Part shown: piece by piece, positions 32,317-40,332 of the stretch | How the letters are laid out: each line of letters starts with the position of its first letter | Position numbering within the stretch: the stretch's first letter is position 1 | From: Ignavibacteriaceae bacterium | GTDB lineage: Bacteria > Bacteroidota > Ignavibacteria > Ignavibacteriales > Ignavibacteriaceae | Length of the DNA stretch: 64,000 bases | NCBI GenBank assembly: GCA_023231105.1 | Contig: JALNWB010000001.1 | Location: 1-64,000, forward strand | Direction: 5' to 3' | The notes under the pieces: generated by a model | The model's database searches: none | The model's input: only the letters and a program-made list of their open reading frames with translations | What the model was told of the DNA's origin: nothing | Position numbers and translations under genes: made by a program

Positions 32317-32750
32317 TGGGAAGGTTTAGCGGATGGACAGCGGGAGCAGTTGCAAAATTGCAAAATAACAAGATTGAAAGATTTGATGATAAAGAGAGTA
32401 CGATTAAGATTAGGATTAAGAAAAAGGATGAGGAGGATGTTATCGGGAAAATTGTTTCGGCTTTGAGCGCAATTGGATTTAAGGCAACAAGGGAATATAA
32501 GTTTTTGAGGGACAGAAGGTTTCGCTTCGACATGGCATTACCGGCACATAAAATTGCATTTGAATTTGAAGGAGGCGTATATAGCCAAGGAAGACATGTA
32601 AGAGGAAAAGGATACACCAATGATTGCAAAAAATATACCTTAGCCGCGATGGAAGGATGGACATTGTTAAGATATACGGTTGATGTTACCAAGGAAAAGA
32701 ATTATGAGTACCGGATAGCTGATGATATTAGGAGGCTGATTGAAAAGTGA
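32316..32750 (+). CDS. Endonuclease-like protein (Vsr/DUF559-like fold)
   Basis: 144 residues. The core REYKFLRDRRFRFDMALP, IAFEFEGGVYSQGRHVRGKG and YTNDCKKYTLAAMEGWTLLR matches a phage endonuclease group with a PD-(D/E)xK fold, as in very-short-patch repair enzymes: Asp in RFDMA, Glu in FEFEGG. Related proteins act as resolvases or replace VRR-type nucleases. The start overlaps the methyltransferase stop (TAATG). Confidence 0.78.
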   Translation: MGRFSGWTAGAVAKLQNNKIERFDDKESTIKIRIKKKDEEDVIGKIVSALSAIGFKATREYKFLRDRRFRFDMALPAHKIAFEFEGGVYSQGRHVRGKGYTNDCKKYTLAAMEGWTLLRYTVDVTKEKNYEYRIADDIRRLIEK

Positions 32751-33081
32751 CGGCGACATACTGTTTTTGCGGATAAAAAATGTTGCTTTGCAGAATCCGC
32801 AACGGGATGAGGAGTTTAAGGATTTGGTTAGAGAGCAAATACCGGGGAGTGAATTTCATCATGTATTTACAAGTACGGTAGGGATGAAGAGCACGGATTT
32901 ATTGGGTGTAGCGGTAAGACCGGAAGATCACAATGAAAACCAAACGAACCGGGATTGGTTAATTGAGAAGATCCCGGGAGCAATAAGAAATTTAATAATG
33001 TATGTAATTAAGCTGAAGAAGGAAATTATTCAATTTAAAAAGGAGCTGAGAGATGAGCGAAATAAAAAATCCGTTGGGTGA
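32740..33081 (+). CDS. HNH/NinG-like hypothetical protein
   Basis: 113 residues with a TTG start after AGGAGG. The segment EFHHVFTSTVGMKSTDLLGV and VRPEDHNEN recalls phage HNH-type recombination proteins (HHx-(n)-KxSDxxxxPxxxxH), but the last Cys/His pair is degraded. Overlaps its neighbour by 29 nt. Tentative. Confidence 0.5.
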   Translation: MKSDGDILFLRIKNVALQNPQRDEEFKDLVREQIPGSEFHHVFTSTVGMKSTDLLGVAVRPEDHNENQTNRDWLIEKIPGAIRNLIMYVIKLKKEIIQFKKELRDERNKKSVG

Positions 33082-33283
33082 AATAATAAGTGATGAGCAG
33101 TTTGAGCAATTGCAAAAGAAAGGAGTGCTTGATTTTATTGCGATAAGAAATATCGGAATAAGAAAAGAGTATTTCCGGTTACGTGAGTTAAGAATAAACT
33201 CAAATGCATGCATTGAGTTATTGATGGATGAATACAAGTCGTTAGCCTTTGAAACGATAAGAAAGATCGTGATGAACAAATGA
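33053..33283 (+). CDS. Small HTH protein
   Basis: 76 residues. The segment NIGIRKEYFRLRELRINSNA, then CIELLMDEYKSLAFETIRKI, matches a helix-turn-helix seen in small phage proteins (eYxxLR ... aIxxLaxxYxLSxxTIrkI). AAAAAGGAGC precedes it. Overlaps the next gene by ATGA. Confidence 0.65.
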   Translation: MSEIKNPLGEIISDEQFEQLQKKGVLDFIAIRNIGIRKEYFRLRELRINSNACIELLMDEYKSLAFETIRKIVMNK

Positions 33284-33759
33284 AAGAAAGATTAGACATA
33301 AACGCGGAAAAGATTTTAGAGGAAGCCATAGAGATAGCTGAGGGCTTGGCTTGCGGTTATAGCAACGAGAGCGGCGATGCTATGAGCACTTATCTTAGTG
33401 TGTTGGTTACTTACCTTGCCCGTTTGCCGAAGATGGAAGCAGACGCGGAGTACTTAATGAATTACAGCAAGGGAGATTATGGAGATACGGAAGCGAAGAA
33501 GCCGAAAAAAGATCAGTTGATGGCTACACATTTTAAGGAAGTAATGGGGAGAGAGGTAGCTGTTTATGCAAGGGTTTACAAATTTATTTATAGACTAAAT
33601 AAAAACATAATTGAGATACAGAAATCTGTAATAACGCAGCTTAGTTACTTAAAATCAACGATGCCAAGGAATATTAATGAAAGTGAGTTGATAAAGAAGA
33701 TAGAGGGCTTAACTCGGGAAGTTTCGGCGCTGAAGAAGTGGAAAGAAGAAATACTTTAG
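33280..33759 (+). CDS. Helical hypothetical protein
   Basis: 159 residues, entirely helical with a C-terminal coiled coil (INESELIKKIEGLTREVSAL). Resembles in size the four-helix phage proteins of unknown role upstream of head genes. Unknown. Confidence 0.5.
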   Translation: MKERLDINAEKILEEAIEIAEGLACGYSNESGDAMSTYLSVLVTYLARLPKMEADAEYLMNYSKGDYGDTEAKKPKKDQLMATHFKEVMGREVAVYARVYKFIYRLNKNIIEIQKSVITQLSYLKSTMPRNINESELIKKIEGLTREVSALKKWKEEIL

Positions 33760-33789
33760 TTGAAAGTAGAAAGTAGAAAGGAAAGCAAG

Positions 33790-34026
33790 ATGTGTGTAAT
33801 GGTTTACAAGGGAGAGGAAGTGATTGGAACGGTGGGAGAGTTGAAAAAGGAGTTCCCGGATGTGCCGTTAATTCTTTGCAACGGTTATGAGAATAGTGAG
33901 GTGAGGGATGAGTATTGTTTGTGTCCGATTGACCTGGACAAAATGTTTAAGGGCGCGGGGATAAGTTTTAAATACGATTATGATTATGATTATACCATTT
34001 TAAATAAAGTAGAAGAAATAAAATGA
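33790..34026 (+). CDS. Small hypothetical protein
   Basis: 78 residues from the ATG at 33790, after AAAGGAAAG; the open frame extends back to a TTG inside GAAAGTAGAAAG repeat DNA. Cys9... residues include CNGYE and YCLCPI. The end is Tyr/Asp-rich (FKYDYDYDYTIL). Unknown. Confidence 0.45.
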   Translation: MCVMVYKGEEVIGTVGELKKEFPDVPLILCNGYENSEVRDEYCLCPIDLDKMFKGAGISFKYDYDYDYTILNKVEEIK

Positions 34027-34421
34027 AATTTGGTATTGAGATAGTTTTAAGCATTACACATAAGAAATTAATAACAAGTATGGACAATGTTTACAAGATA
34101 TTGAACTATATGCTTGATGATAATCTATTTACACACCAATTACCAAGAGCCGCGCGTTTTTGCAAAAGTTTTGTTATTGCCGAGCATCCACAATTAGACG
34201 AATGGAATGATTTTAACGAACAGATAACTTCTGAAAATTATAAAGAGTATGTTGAAAAAGCCGAAACAATGTTTGGTAAGGAATTAGAAATATCAAAAGT
34301 GCCAGGAGGTGTTTGGACTTTAAAAGATGCGGTTGAAGAACTTGAGGGAATGGTCCCCAAAGAAAAAATTATAAGTATAAAGATTGAAGATAAGTCCAAT
34401 AATAATATTTGCTTAAACTAA
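34023..34421 (+). CDS. Hypothetical protein
   Basis: 132 residues, coupled by ATGA. Alpha/beta (VLSITHKKLITSMDNVYKIL; ISKVPGGVWTLKDAVEELEG). No family is recognised. Confidence 0.5.
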   Translation: MKFGIEIVLSITHKKLITSMDNVYKILNYMLDDNLFTHQLPRAARFCKSFVIAEHPQLDEWNDFNEQITSENYKEYVEKAETMFGKELEISKVPGGVWTLKDAVEELEGMVPKEKIISIKIEDKSNNNICLN

Positions 34422-34436
34422 AAATGAAAGTGAACA

Positions 34437-34631
34437 ATGAAGAAAAAAGAAGATCCGGTTTATTTGTTGCAGGAGGCAAGAAACGGGCTTTATGTAGCAG
34501 AGTTAGGGCATACAACGCAAGCAGTTTATGGTAGAAGGTTTACGGAAAAGGAAGCGGAGAAGTATTTGAGAAAGCATCCTGAGGGTTATGAAAAGATATT
34601 GGTGCGGGAATGGGAAGAGGGGCATCTTTAG
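34437..34631 (+). CDS. Small hypothetical protein
   Basis: 64 residues (RNGLYVAELGHTTQAVYGRR). Basic/acidic helical end. Followed 3 nt later by a small zinc protein. Unknown. Confidence 0.5.
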   Translation: MKKKEDPVYLLQEARNGLYVAELGHTTQAVYGRRFTEKEAEKYLRKHPEGYEKILVREWEEGHL

Positions 34632-34634
34632 ACA

Positions 34635-34805
34635 ATGGGTAAGGCGGTAAGAAAAAGAATGTGTACCGGGAAAAAAGTTTATAAAACTTTCTTTCAGGCT
34701 TTTGTGTATGCATGTAAATATAGTCAACGTATTTATCGATGTCCATTTTGCAAAAAATATCATTTGTCGTCAAAAGATACATGGATACCGAAAGTAAAAA
34801 AATAG
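34635..34805 (+). CDS. Small zinc-knuckle phage protein
   Basis: 56 residues: TGKKVYKTFFQAFVYACKYS, then YRCPFCKKYHLSS. This K-x-Y-x(n)-A-x-Y/CPxCxxxHLT/S pattern is common in tiny phage proteins of unknown function. The CPFC knuckle with Cys27 and His43 can bind zinc. Confidence 0.65.
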   Translation: MGKAVRKRMCTGKKVYKTFFQAFVYACKYSQRIYRCPFCKKYHLSSKDTWIPKVKK

Positions 34806-34817
34806 AAGGACTAACAA

Positions 34818-35120
34818 ATGAAAATCAATGGAGAAGAGATAAATGTTTTGGAGGAGGGGAAGGAAAGTTTGTTGGATGAGACGGTGAATAAGTTTTTTGT
34901 GATCAAGAAGTTTCTACAGGAAAACAAACTACCGCCGCATGAGAGTAATTATGTCAAATACTTTAGGGAAAATTATAAGTTAGAGTTTGATGTTGAGGAA
35001 ATGATTGAATTCCGTTCTTTTTGTGAAGAGGATTACGCGGGTTGGAAACAGTCGCAGATAGCAGATGAATTTGCGCGGGGAGGATCGTTTGTGGACTTAA
35101 AAGGTATGGGGCTTGAGTAA
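34818..35120 (+). CDS. Hypothetical protein
   Basis: 100 residues, acidic (FDVEEMIEFRSFCEEDYAGW). Follows the small zinc protein by 12 nt; GAAGGA lies upstream. Unknown. Confidence 0.5.
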   Translation: MKINGEEINVLEEGKESLLDETVNKFFVIKKFLQENKLPPHESNYVKYFRENYKLEFDVEEMIEFRSFCEEDYAGWKQSQIADEFARGGSFVDLKGMGLE

Positions 35121-35121
35121 T

Positions 35122-35136
35122 TCCGCCAGAGGCGGA
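35122..35136. repeat. TCCGCC-N3-GGCGGA hairpin repeat
   Basis: Loop AGA. It abuts the stop of the preceding gene and is followed by a run of AATTAGGAATTAGGAATTAA up to the next RBS. Confidence 0.7.
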
Positions 35137-35188
35137 CAAGTAGGAATTGTCAATTAGGAATTAGGAATTAAAACCAAAGGAGAACAAT

Positions 35189-35485
35189 ATGGAAAATCTA
35201 TTATGGCAAAAAGAAAAACCAAATTACGCTTGCGTATTCTTAACAAGATACAACGGCGAATATAATCTTTGGAAGTTCGTTTGGGAACCCGGAGAACCTC
35301 CCGAAACTGAACACGATGAAGAAAGTAGATATTATTATTTAGCGTGGACAGATAAAGACGGCGATACTTGGGATGACATTGAAGAATGCACTTATGATGA
35401 ATATCTCGTTTTAGAAAAACTTCCAACGATGGAACAAGTGCACGAACAGTACATTGAATCTTTAAAACAAAATATTGATTACTGA
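35189..35485 (+). CDS. Acidic Trp-rich hypothetical protein
   Basis: 98 residues (FVWEPGEPPETEHDEESRYY; YLAWTDKDGDTWDDIEECTY). Strong AAAGGAG. Its acidity is consistent with a DNA-mimic or chaperone role, but this is only a guess. Confidence 0.5.
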   Translation: MENLLWQKEKPNYACVFLTRYNGEYNLWKFVWEPGEPPETEHDEESRYYYLAWTDKDGDTWDDIEECTYDEYLVLEKLPTMEQVHEQYIESLKQNIDY

Positions 35486-35497
35486 GAAGGAAGGATT

Positions 35498-35713
35498 ATG
35501 AAAGAAAATGGCAAATATTATCCTATAGAAAACGGATTAATCCCGTTAAAAGGTGGAAAGTGTTTTGAATATAACTTACAAACCGAACTAACAAGAGAAA
35601 AATACCAACGTACTTTAGCAGCTACCATTATTTCGTCTTGCGAAATTATTTGCGAGAGAGACAATCCCATCCCTACCCTTCCCCTTATCAAGGGGAAGGA
35701 GAATGAAAGTTGA
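35498..35713 (+). CDS. Small hypothetical protein
   Basis: 71 residues after AGAAGGAAGG. Its last 15 codons run through the CCTTCCCCTT/AAGGGGAAGG hairpin, so the C terminus is repeat-encoded. Unknown. Confidence 0.45.
   Translation: MKENGKYYPIENGLIPLKGGKCFEYNLQTELTREKYQRTLAATIISSCEIICERDNPIPTLPLIKGKENES
35677..35699 (+). terminator. Strong hairpin ahead of the head operon
   Basis: CCTTCCCCTT-ATC-AAGGGGAAGG, a perfect 10-bp stem without a T-run. A hairpin of the same design is at 54716-54738. Both are followed by the identical 18-mer TTTCAACCCTTCGGAGAA (35716-35733 and 54789-54806). It may be a terminator or a mobile REP-like repeat. Confidence 0.5.
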
Positions 35714-35765
35714 ATTTTCAACCCTTCGGAGAATAAATAAATAACTAAATCGGATTGTTAGTTTG

Positions 35766-35795
35766 TTAATATATAGGAACTCATCACAATGAACA
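35766..35795 (+). promoter_or_regulatory. Bipartite motif, weaker copy (TTAATATATA, then TGAACA)
   Basis: TTAATATATA (35766-35775) is a perfect first box. The second box position (35790-35795) reads TGAACA, one base off, and overlaps the portal start codon, so a promoter using it could not make the full portal mRNA. Either the second match is chance or the annotated start is wrong. Confidence 0.35.
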
Positions 35796-37588
35796 TATTT
35801 TTAGACGAAAGCGCAAAAAATCCCAAAGATACCGAAGAACATGTACAAAGTACGGAGGAATTGTTAGACGGTATGATGATGGATGAAGCGTTGCAAAAAC
35901 GTTTGAACGAGCAAGGAAAATCGGGGGGAATAGTTTTACCGCTTGCGGAGGAGATGAATTCCGTATTACAAGAGATTGAAGGTTTTAATTTTGAATATTC
36001 CGGACAGCAAAGGATCATCAATTGGGAGAACATGGATGTGCCGTACCGTGTATTAAGACGGGCAGGCAATACTGAAGCGGGAAGATTGGTGAAGAACCAT
36101 CGGCGGCTTGGTTTGTCGCAATATGGAAGAGTCCCAAAGGCGGACGGGATACAAAGAGGCGGCAGGCTTATCTTTTGTGATCCAGATTATTCACCCACGA
36201 AAGATGAAAAGTTAAGGTTAAGAATTTGGGAAGATAAGATTTTTAAGAATTTCTTTTTCCCGGCAAACGATAGATGGGCGAACTTTGCAAAGTTTATTGG
36301 GAACGCTTATGAGGATTGGTTTGATTATGATGACATAACTTGTGAGATTAGGCGTGACGGATTAGGCGACCCGATAGCGATGCATTTGCAAGACCCGATT
36401 ATTTATAAACCGGTTTTGAAGAAGAGCAGGGTTTATCCTAATTGGCGAGGCGAGGAAGACTATATGACACCTTATCTTGAAGATTGGGAAACAATGGTAA
36501 CAGGTAAACGGGCTTTTATTGGTGAGGATGAATTACCGGTAGAACCGGATTTTGTATTGCATTACAATAACATGCGATTAGGAGCAACAACGGATTATAA
36601 CGTAAGAAAGTTCCACTTTTTTACCAGGAGCGATTTTAGGTTTACACAAAGAGGTTACGGGATAGTTGAACAATCTATTAACATTCTAACTTACATTATT
36701 AACGCGCTGAAGATGAACGCAAGTAATTTTATGAACAACAAATTACCCAAAGGATTCGTGCTATTCACCGGCGGCGGAATTGGAGCGCTTCAGCTAGAGA
36801 AATTGAAAAAGGTAATGAGCGCGTACATGGGCGGAACCGCGCCAAACCGTTTTCCGATAATGGGATTGAACAGCGAGAAAGGGGATGGGAAATGGGTAGG
36901 GATAGGCGGGAATAGTCGTGAGATGGAATATCATTTATGGATAACATTATTGTTTTCTATTTTTTGCCGGTTGAGTGGAACAGATCCGCGCGAAGTTAGT
37001 TTAGGCGCACACAGTGATGCAATTCGACCACAGAGTATAGGGGAAAAAAGCGCGGACGGAGTTGTAAACGAGAATAGGGATATGGGTGAAAGAACTTTTC
37101 TTACGCATCTGAAAGATTCACTTAACGTTACGGATAAATACGGATTGAATTTATTTCAGCAGATCACTCAGATGAAAGTTGAGTTGGATTTTGCCGGGTT
37201 TGAAATTGAAGATAAGAAACTAAAGCAAGAAATAACAAAGTTGAATTTACAGACTTTCAAAAGCTTTAATGATGTTTTGGCAGAAGAGGACAAAGAGAAA
37301 TACACGTTAATGATTGATGAGGAGACGAATCTTTTTGACATCCCCGGAGTAAATAGTGAAGTAATAAGATCTGCGGTTCAGTTTAAGATGCAATCTTTTT
37401 CAAATAAGCAAGCGGCAGAACAGCAGCAGCAGGCAGTTGGCAGTGATCAGTCGGCAGTAGGCAATGGTGAACAAGGACAGCCAGGAGGAGAGGAAGGGAG
37501 TGACGGATTAACTGAGGATGATAAGGCGCTAATTGAAAAATACAAAGGAGCTAGTAATGTTGAGATTGATAAGGAGTTGCAGCAATGA
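35789..37588 (+). CDS. Phage portal protein
   Basis: 599 residues. Portal-type features: an extended N-terminal region, FCDPDYSPTKDEKLRLRIWE, HLQDPIIYKP, a long central helix near 290-330 (YGIVEQSINILTYIINALKM), FSIFCRLSGTDPREVSLGAH and a Gln-rich C terminus with in-frame CAGTCGGCAGTAGGCAAT repeats (about 548-560). It lies between the terminase and the MuF-like gene as expected. It forms the dodecameric DNA gate of the head. Confidence 0.82.
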   Translation: MNIFLDESAKNPKDTEEHVQSTEELLDGMMMDEALQKRLNEQGKSGGIVLPLAEEMNSVLQEIEGFNFEYSGQQRIINWENMDVPYRVLRRAGNTEAGRLVKNHRRLGLSQYGRVPKADGIQRGGRLIFCDPDYSPTKDEKLRLRIWEDKIFKNFFFPANDRWANFAKFIGNAYEDWFDYDDITCEIRRDGLGDPIAMHLQDPIIYKPVLKKSRVYPNWRGEEDYMTPYLEDWETMVTGKRAFIGEDELPVEPDFVLHYNNMRLGATTDYNVRKFHFFTRSDFRFTQRGYGIVEQSINILTYIINALKMNASNFMNNKLPKGFVLFTGGGIGALQLEKLKKVMSAYMGGTAPNRFPIMGLNSEKGDGKWVGIGGNSREMEYHLWITLLFSIFCRLSGTDPREVSLGAHSDAIRPQSIGEKSADGVVNENRDMGERTFLTHLKDSLNVTDKYGLNLFQQITQMKVELDFAGFEIEDKKLKQEITKLNLQTFKSFNDVLAEEDKEKYTLMIDEETNLFDIPGVNSEVIRSAVQFKMQSFSNKQAAEQQQQAVGSDQSAVGNGEQGQPGGEEGSDGLTEDDKALIEKYKGASNVEIDKELQQ

Positions 37589-37872
37589 TAATTATTAAAA
37601 TTTGGGGGCAGAAAGTTTTAGAAGTTGAAGGAATTGAAACAAAGGGAACGGTAAATAATTTTCATTATGCTAATTGCGTGTTTGGGCAGCCTATTGTTGC
37701 AACAATGAAGAGTGAGGGGGCAACGGCACAGCGAGAGGTTAAGAGAGAAACAATATCCGAAGAAAAATATCTTGAAATGGTTAAGAAAGTTTCGGATAAA
37801 ACCGGTTTTAATGCAAGTGAAATAGAATGGATTTTACGTACAGCCGAAGGATATTTGGGAGGAGTTGAATAG
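37585..37872 (+). CDS. Hypothetical protein between portal and head morphogenesis genes
   Basis: 95 residues; ATGA coupling to the portal gene. Beta-rich start, then a helix (EEKYLEMVKKVSDKTGFNAS). Unknown. Confidence 0.55.
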   Translation: MIIIKIWGQKVLEVEGIETKGTVNNFHYANCVFGQPIVATMKSEGATAQREVKRETISEEKYLEMVKKVSDKTGFNASEIEWILRTAEGYLGGVE

Positions 37873-38924
37873 TGTTAATCTCACCGCTTGACGGAAAAAT
37901 TCTGCATTTAAAAGAATTAGGAATGATTGAACAAATCCTTTTTGAAGAGGTTATTTCTCCCGAAGATTTTTACAAGGAACTAACATCATTTCTAAAGAAG
38001 AATTACGACCTTGATAGTAGGGCGATGTTTACCACACAGGAACTTGAGCAGGTTGATTCCTTTATTAAAAATTACTTTACTACAAAAATAAACGAAGCGA
38101 AGGTTTGGCTTTTACGCGCGTATGTAATGGGGCGATATTTAGCGCATACCGATCTAACCGGGAACATCTTCAGACTTGGGAATTTAAGCAGCTTACCAAA
38201 ATATGTAACGGACGCGGCAAAGCAGTACGGACTTAGCATTGAGGAGGCAATGGCATTACAGCAGGCAGTAGAAGAAAGCGCCGTGCTGATGACTAACACA
38301 ACGCAGAGCACCATCCAGACAGTACGTGAGGCACTTGTTGAAAACGTTAAGACACGAGGGGACGGGAAAAAGTTAATTGGCAAGTTGCGGGAACTTTGCA
38401 AGGATGACGTGGGCGAAATTAATAGGAATTGGAAAAGGACAGCAATTACTGAAGCCAATTATATTTTTAATAACGGTTTTATATCAATGCAGGAAGAAGG
38501 CGCTTATGTTGTTGGACTAAGCATGCCGGATGCTTGCGGATTTTGTGCCGCTGAGATTAACGGGCAAGTTTTTAAAGTAAGAAAAGATATTCCGCCGGAT
38601 TACACAACTATGAAGGGAGCGGAATATGAGAAGTGGGCGAAGGTTTGGGAAACTGAAATTTGGGTAGGTAAAAATAATTACGGCAGAAGTACAAGCAATC
38701 GTAAACGGATTGATAAGCACAGAGGGAATAAGGAAGATAATTTGCGGGAGAAAGAACATCATGAACATTCGATGCCCGTTTGCCCGGCACACCCAGAATG
38801 TCATTGCAGATGGGTTGGTATTAAACCGGAGTTTATGTGGATTGACGAACATGGACAAATGAGGGCACGGGTTGAAGATGAAGATAAATGGCAAGAATGG
38901 TACGAGAATACAATTACGAATTAG
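37872..38924 (+). CDS. Phage head morphogenesis (MuF/SPP1 gp7-like) protein
   Basis: 350 residues with a GTG start overlapping the previous stop by 1 nt. A helical N-terminal half contains WKRTAITEANYIFNNGF. The C-terminal MuF core has DACGFCAAEINGQVFKV and the terminal HPECHCRWVGI, a Cys/His-rich signature shared by MuF minor head proteins. Such proteins are injected or sit at the portal. Confidence 0.85.
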   Translation: MLISPLDGKILHLKELGMIEQILFEEVISPEDFYKELTSFLKKNYDLDSRAMFTTQELEQVDSFIKNYFTTKINEAKVWLLRAYVMGRYLAHTDLTGNIFRLGNLSSLPKYVTDAAKQYGLSIEEAMALQQAVEESAVLMTNTTQSTIQTVREALVENVKTRGDGKKLIGKLRELCKDDVGEINRNWKRTAITEANYIFNNGFISMQEEGAYVVGLSMPDACGFCAAEINGQVFKVRKDIPPDYTTMKGAEYEKWAKVWETEIWVGKNNYGRSTSNRKRIDKHRGNKEDNLREKEHHEHSMPVCPAHPECHCRWVGIKPEFMWIDEHGQMRARVEDEDKWQEWYENTITN

Positions 38925-38942
38925 GAATTAGGAGAAAACATT

Positions 38943-39128
38943 ATGAAAAATTTATTGAAGAAAGTTAAAGTGTTTTTTAAGGGGTTGTTCCCGAATATAG
39001 GGAAGGAAGTTAAACCGGTTGTGATTGAAGAGATTGTACCGAAGCTTGGACCAAAGAAGCGAAAAAGAATTGTTAAAAAGGTAAAGAGCGGAGCGCAAAC
39101 GATTAATGAAAAGGGAAAAAGGAAATGA
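38943..39128 (+). CDS. Small highly basic protein
   Basis: 61 residues, 21 of them Lys or Arg (LKKVKVFFKGLFPN; KKRKRIVKKVKSG). It may bind nucleic acid or be a membrane-active peptide. The stop overlaps the next start (ATGA). Confidence 0.5.
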   Translation: MKNLLKKVKVFFKGLFPNIGKEVKPVVIEEIVPKLGPKKRKRIVKKVKSGAQTINEKGKRK

Positions 39129-39856
39129 CTACGCCGCAACATGGCATACAGGCTGCATTAATACAGTACGTCATTTATCCTAAGTGGTATTTAATAATTG
39201 CAGCAGCTTTATTGGGGATGCGCCCCGACTTAACGAGATTATTCCAAAAAAATCGGTCTGATTGGGCTGGATATAATAAACTCCATGCACTTACTTTTTT
39301 AAACTTGTCGATCCCTTATTCAAACATCCACATTCTTCTTGATTCGTTTATGCACGATAAGAAAACCGGTGAGTGGAAGGCTTGGGTAAAATACGCAGAG
39401 GGAGTTTTTTGGGTAGTAGAATGGTTTTTAATGTTAAAAATATTTTATAAAGGTAAGGGAATGTTAATAGTTATTACAGTTGGTTTATTATTTGTGACTT
39501 GTGCTGCGTTGGCAGAGAGCTATGAATATCGCGAAAGATATGTTGTTACGGATATTTTGCAGGACAGGTATTTGACTAAGTCTTGGCATTGGTTCCAATT
39601 GTTTGAGCGTGTATTTGCAATACTCTTTGGTTATTGCTTGTCTTCCTATTTGATAAGCATAGGCGAGGCTGTTAAGGTGGTTTTCTTAATAGCCTCAGTT
39701 TTCTGGACAGCTTATGACGGGGCAATAAATATTGCGCGTAATAAGAATATTTTTTTTATAAGCGGGCAGAGCACAAGTACGTTTGATGTTTTTGCTCATC
39801 CTTGGTTAAAGATCGGTTTACTAATCACTTCACTTATTATTTTATTGTTTTTATGA
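39125..39856 (+). CDS. Multi-pass membrane protein
   Basis: 243 residues with about five hydrophobic segments (WYLIIAAALLGM, FWVVEWFLMLKIF, LIVITVGLLFVTCAAL, FAILFGYCLSSYLI, IGLLITSLIILLFL). Charged loops hold several His (NIHILLDSFMHD). Located among virion genes; might be a lysis or superinfection protein. No family is recognised. Confidence 0.55.
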   Translation: MTTPQHGIQAALIQYVIYPKWYLIIAAALLGMRPDLTRLFQKNRSDWAGYNKLHALTFLNLSIPYSNIHILLDSFMHDKKTGEWKAWVKYAEGVFWVVEWFLMLKIFYKGKGMLIVITVGLLFVTCAALAESYEYRERYVVTDILQDRYLTKSWHWFQLFERVFAILFGYCLSSYLISIGEAVKVVFLIASVFWTAYDGAINIARNKNIFFISGQSTSTFDVFAHPWLKIGLLITSLIILLFL

Positions 39857-39869
39857 AAGGAACAAAGCA

Positions 39870-40322
39870 ATGGCGGATGGAAAAGACGAACTTACAAGAG
39901 AATTTAACAATGAATTCTTTAAAGCAGATTATAATGAGTTTAAGGAAGAGATTAGGAACAGTCATAATTTGATTATGAAAAAACTTGAATCGTTTGATCT
40001 TATCTATATTGTGAATGGTGGTAGTGACGGTAAGGAAGTAGGCTGGAAGAGAAAAGATTTATTTCAGGTGCTTTATGATAATGGAGTAAAAAAGACTAAA
40101 GCGATGGAAGAAAGTTTTAAGGCGGAAATAAAAAAAATAAGAGAAGAGCTTACAGACCATATGGATAGCGGGTTTAAGAGCGGGATAGGCAAGTTAAATT
40201 GGTGGAGTTCAAAGTTATTGCCGATAATAATTTTAGCTGGGGTGATCGTATCGATTATTCTTGTGCTGATAGGGCAGCATGAATTAGCGGAAAAAATACA
40301 GAGTATTACAAAAAGCAATTAG
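39870..40322 (+). CDS. Coiled-coil protein with C-terminal membrane anchor
   Basis: 150 residues. Coiled coil 65-100, then one transmembrane helix near 118-138 (LLPIIILAGVIVSIILVLIG). The shape is like phage tail-anchored or spanin/holin-associated proteins. Unknown. Confidence 0.55.
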   Translation: MADGKDELTREFNNEFFKADYNEFKEEIRNSHNLIMKKLESFDLIYIVNGGSDGKEVGWKRKDLFQVLYDNGVKKTKAMEESFKAEIKKIREELTDHMDSGFKSGIGKLNWWSSKLLPIIILAGVIVSIILVLIGQHELAEKIQSITKSN

Positions 40323-40332
40323 GAATTAAAAA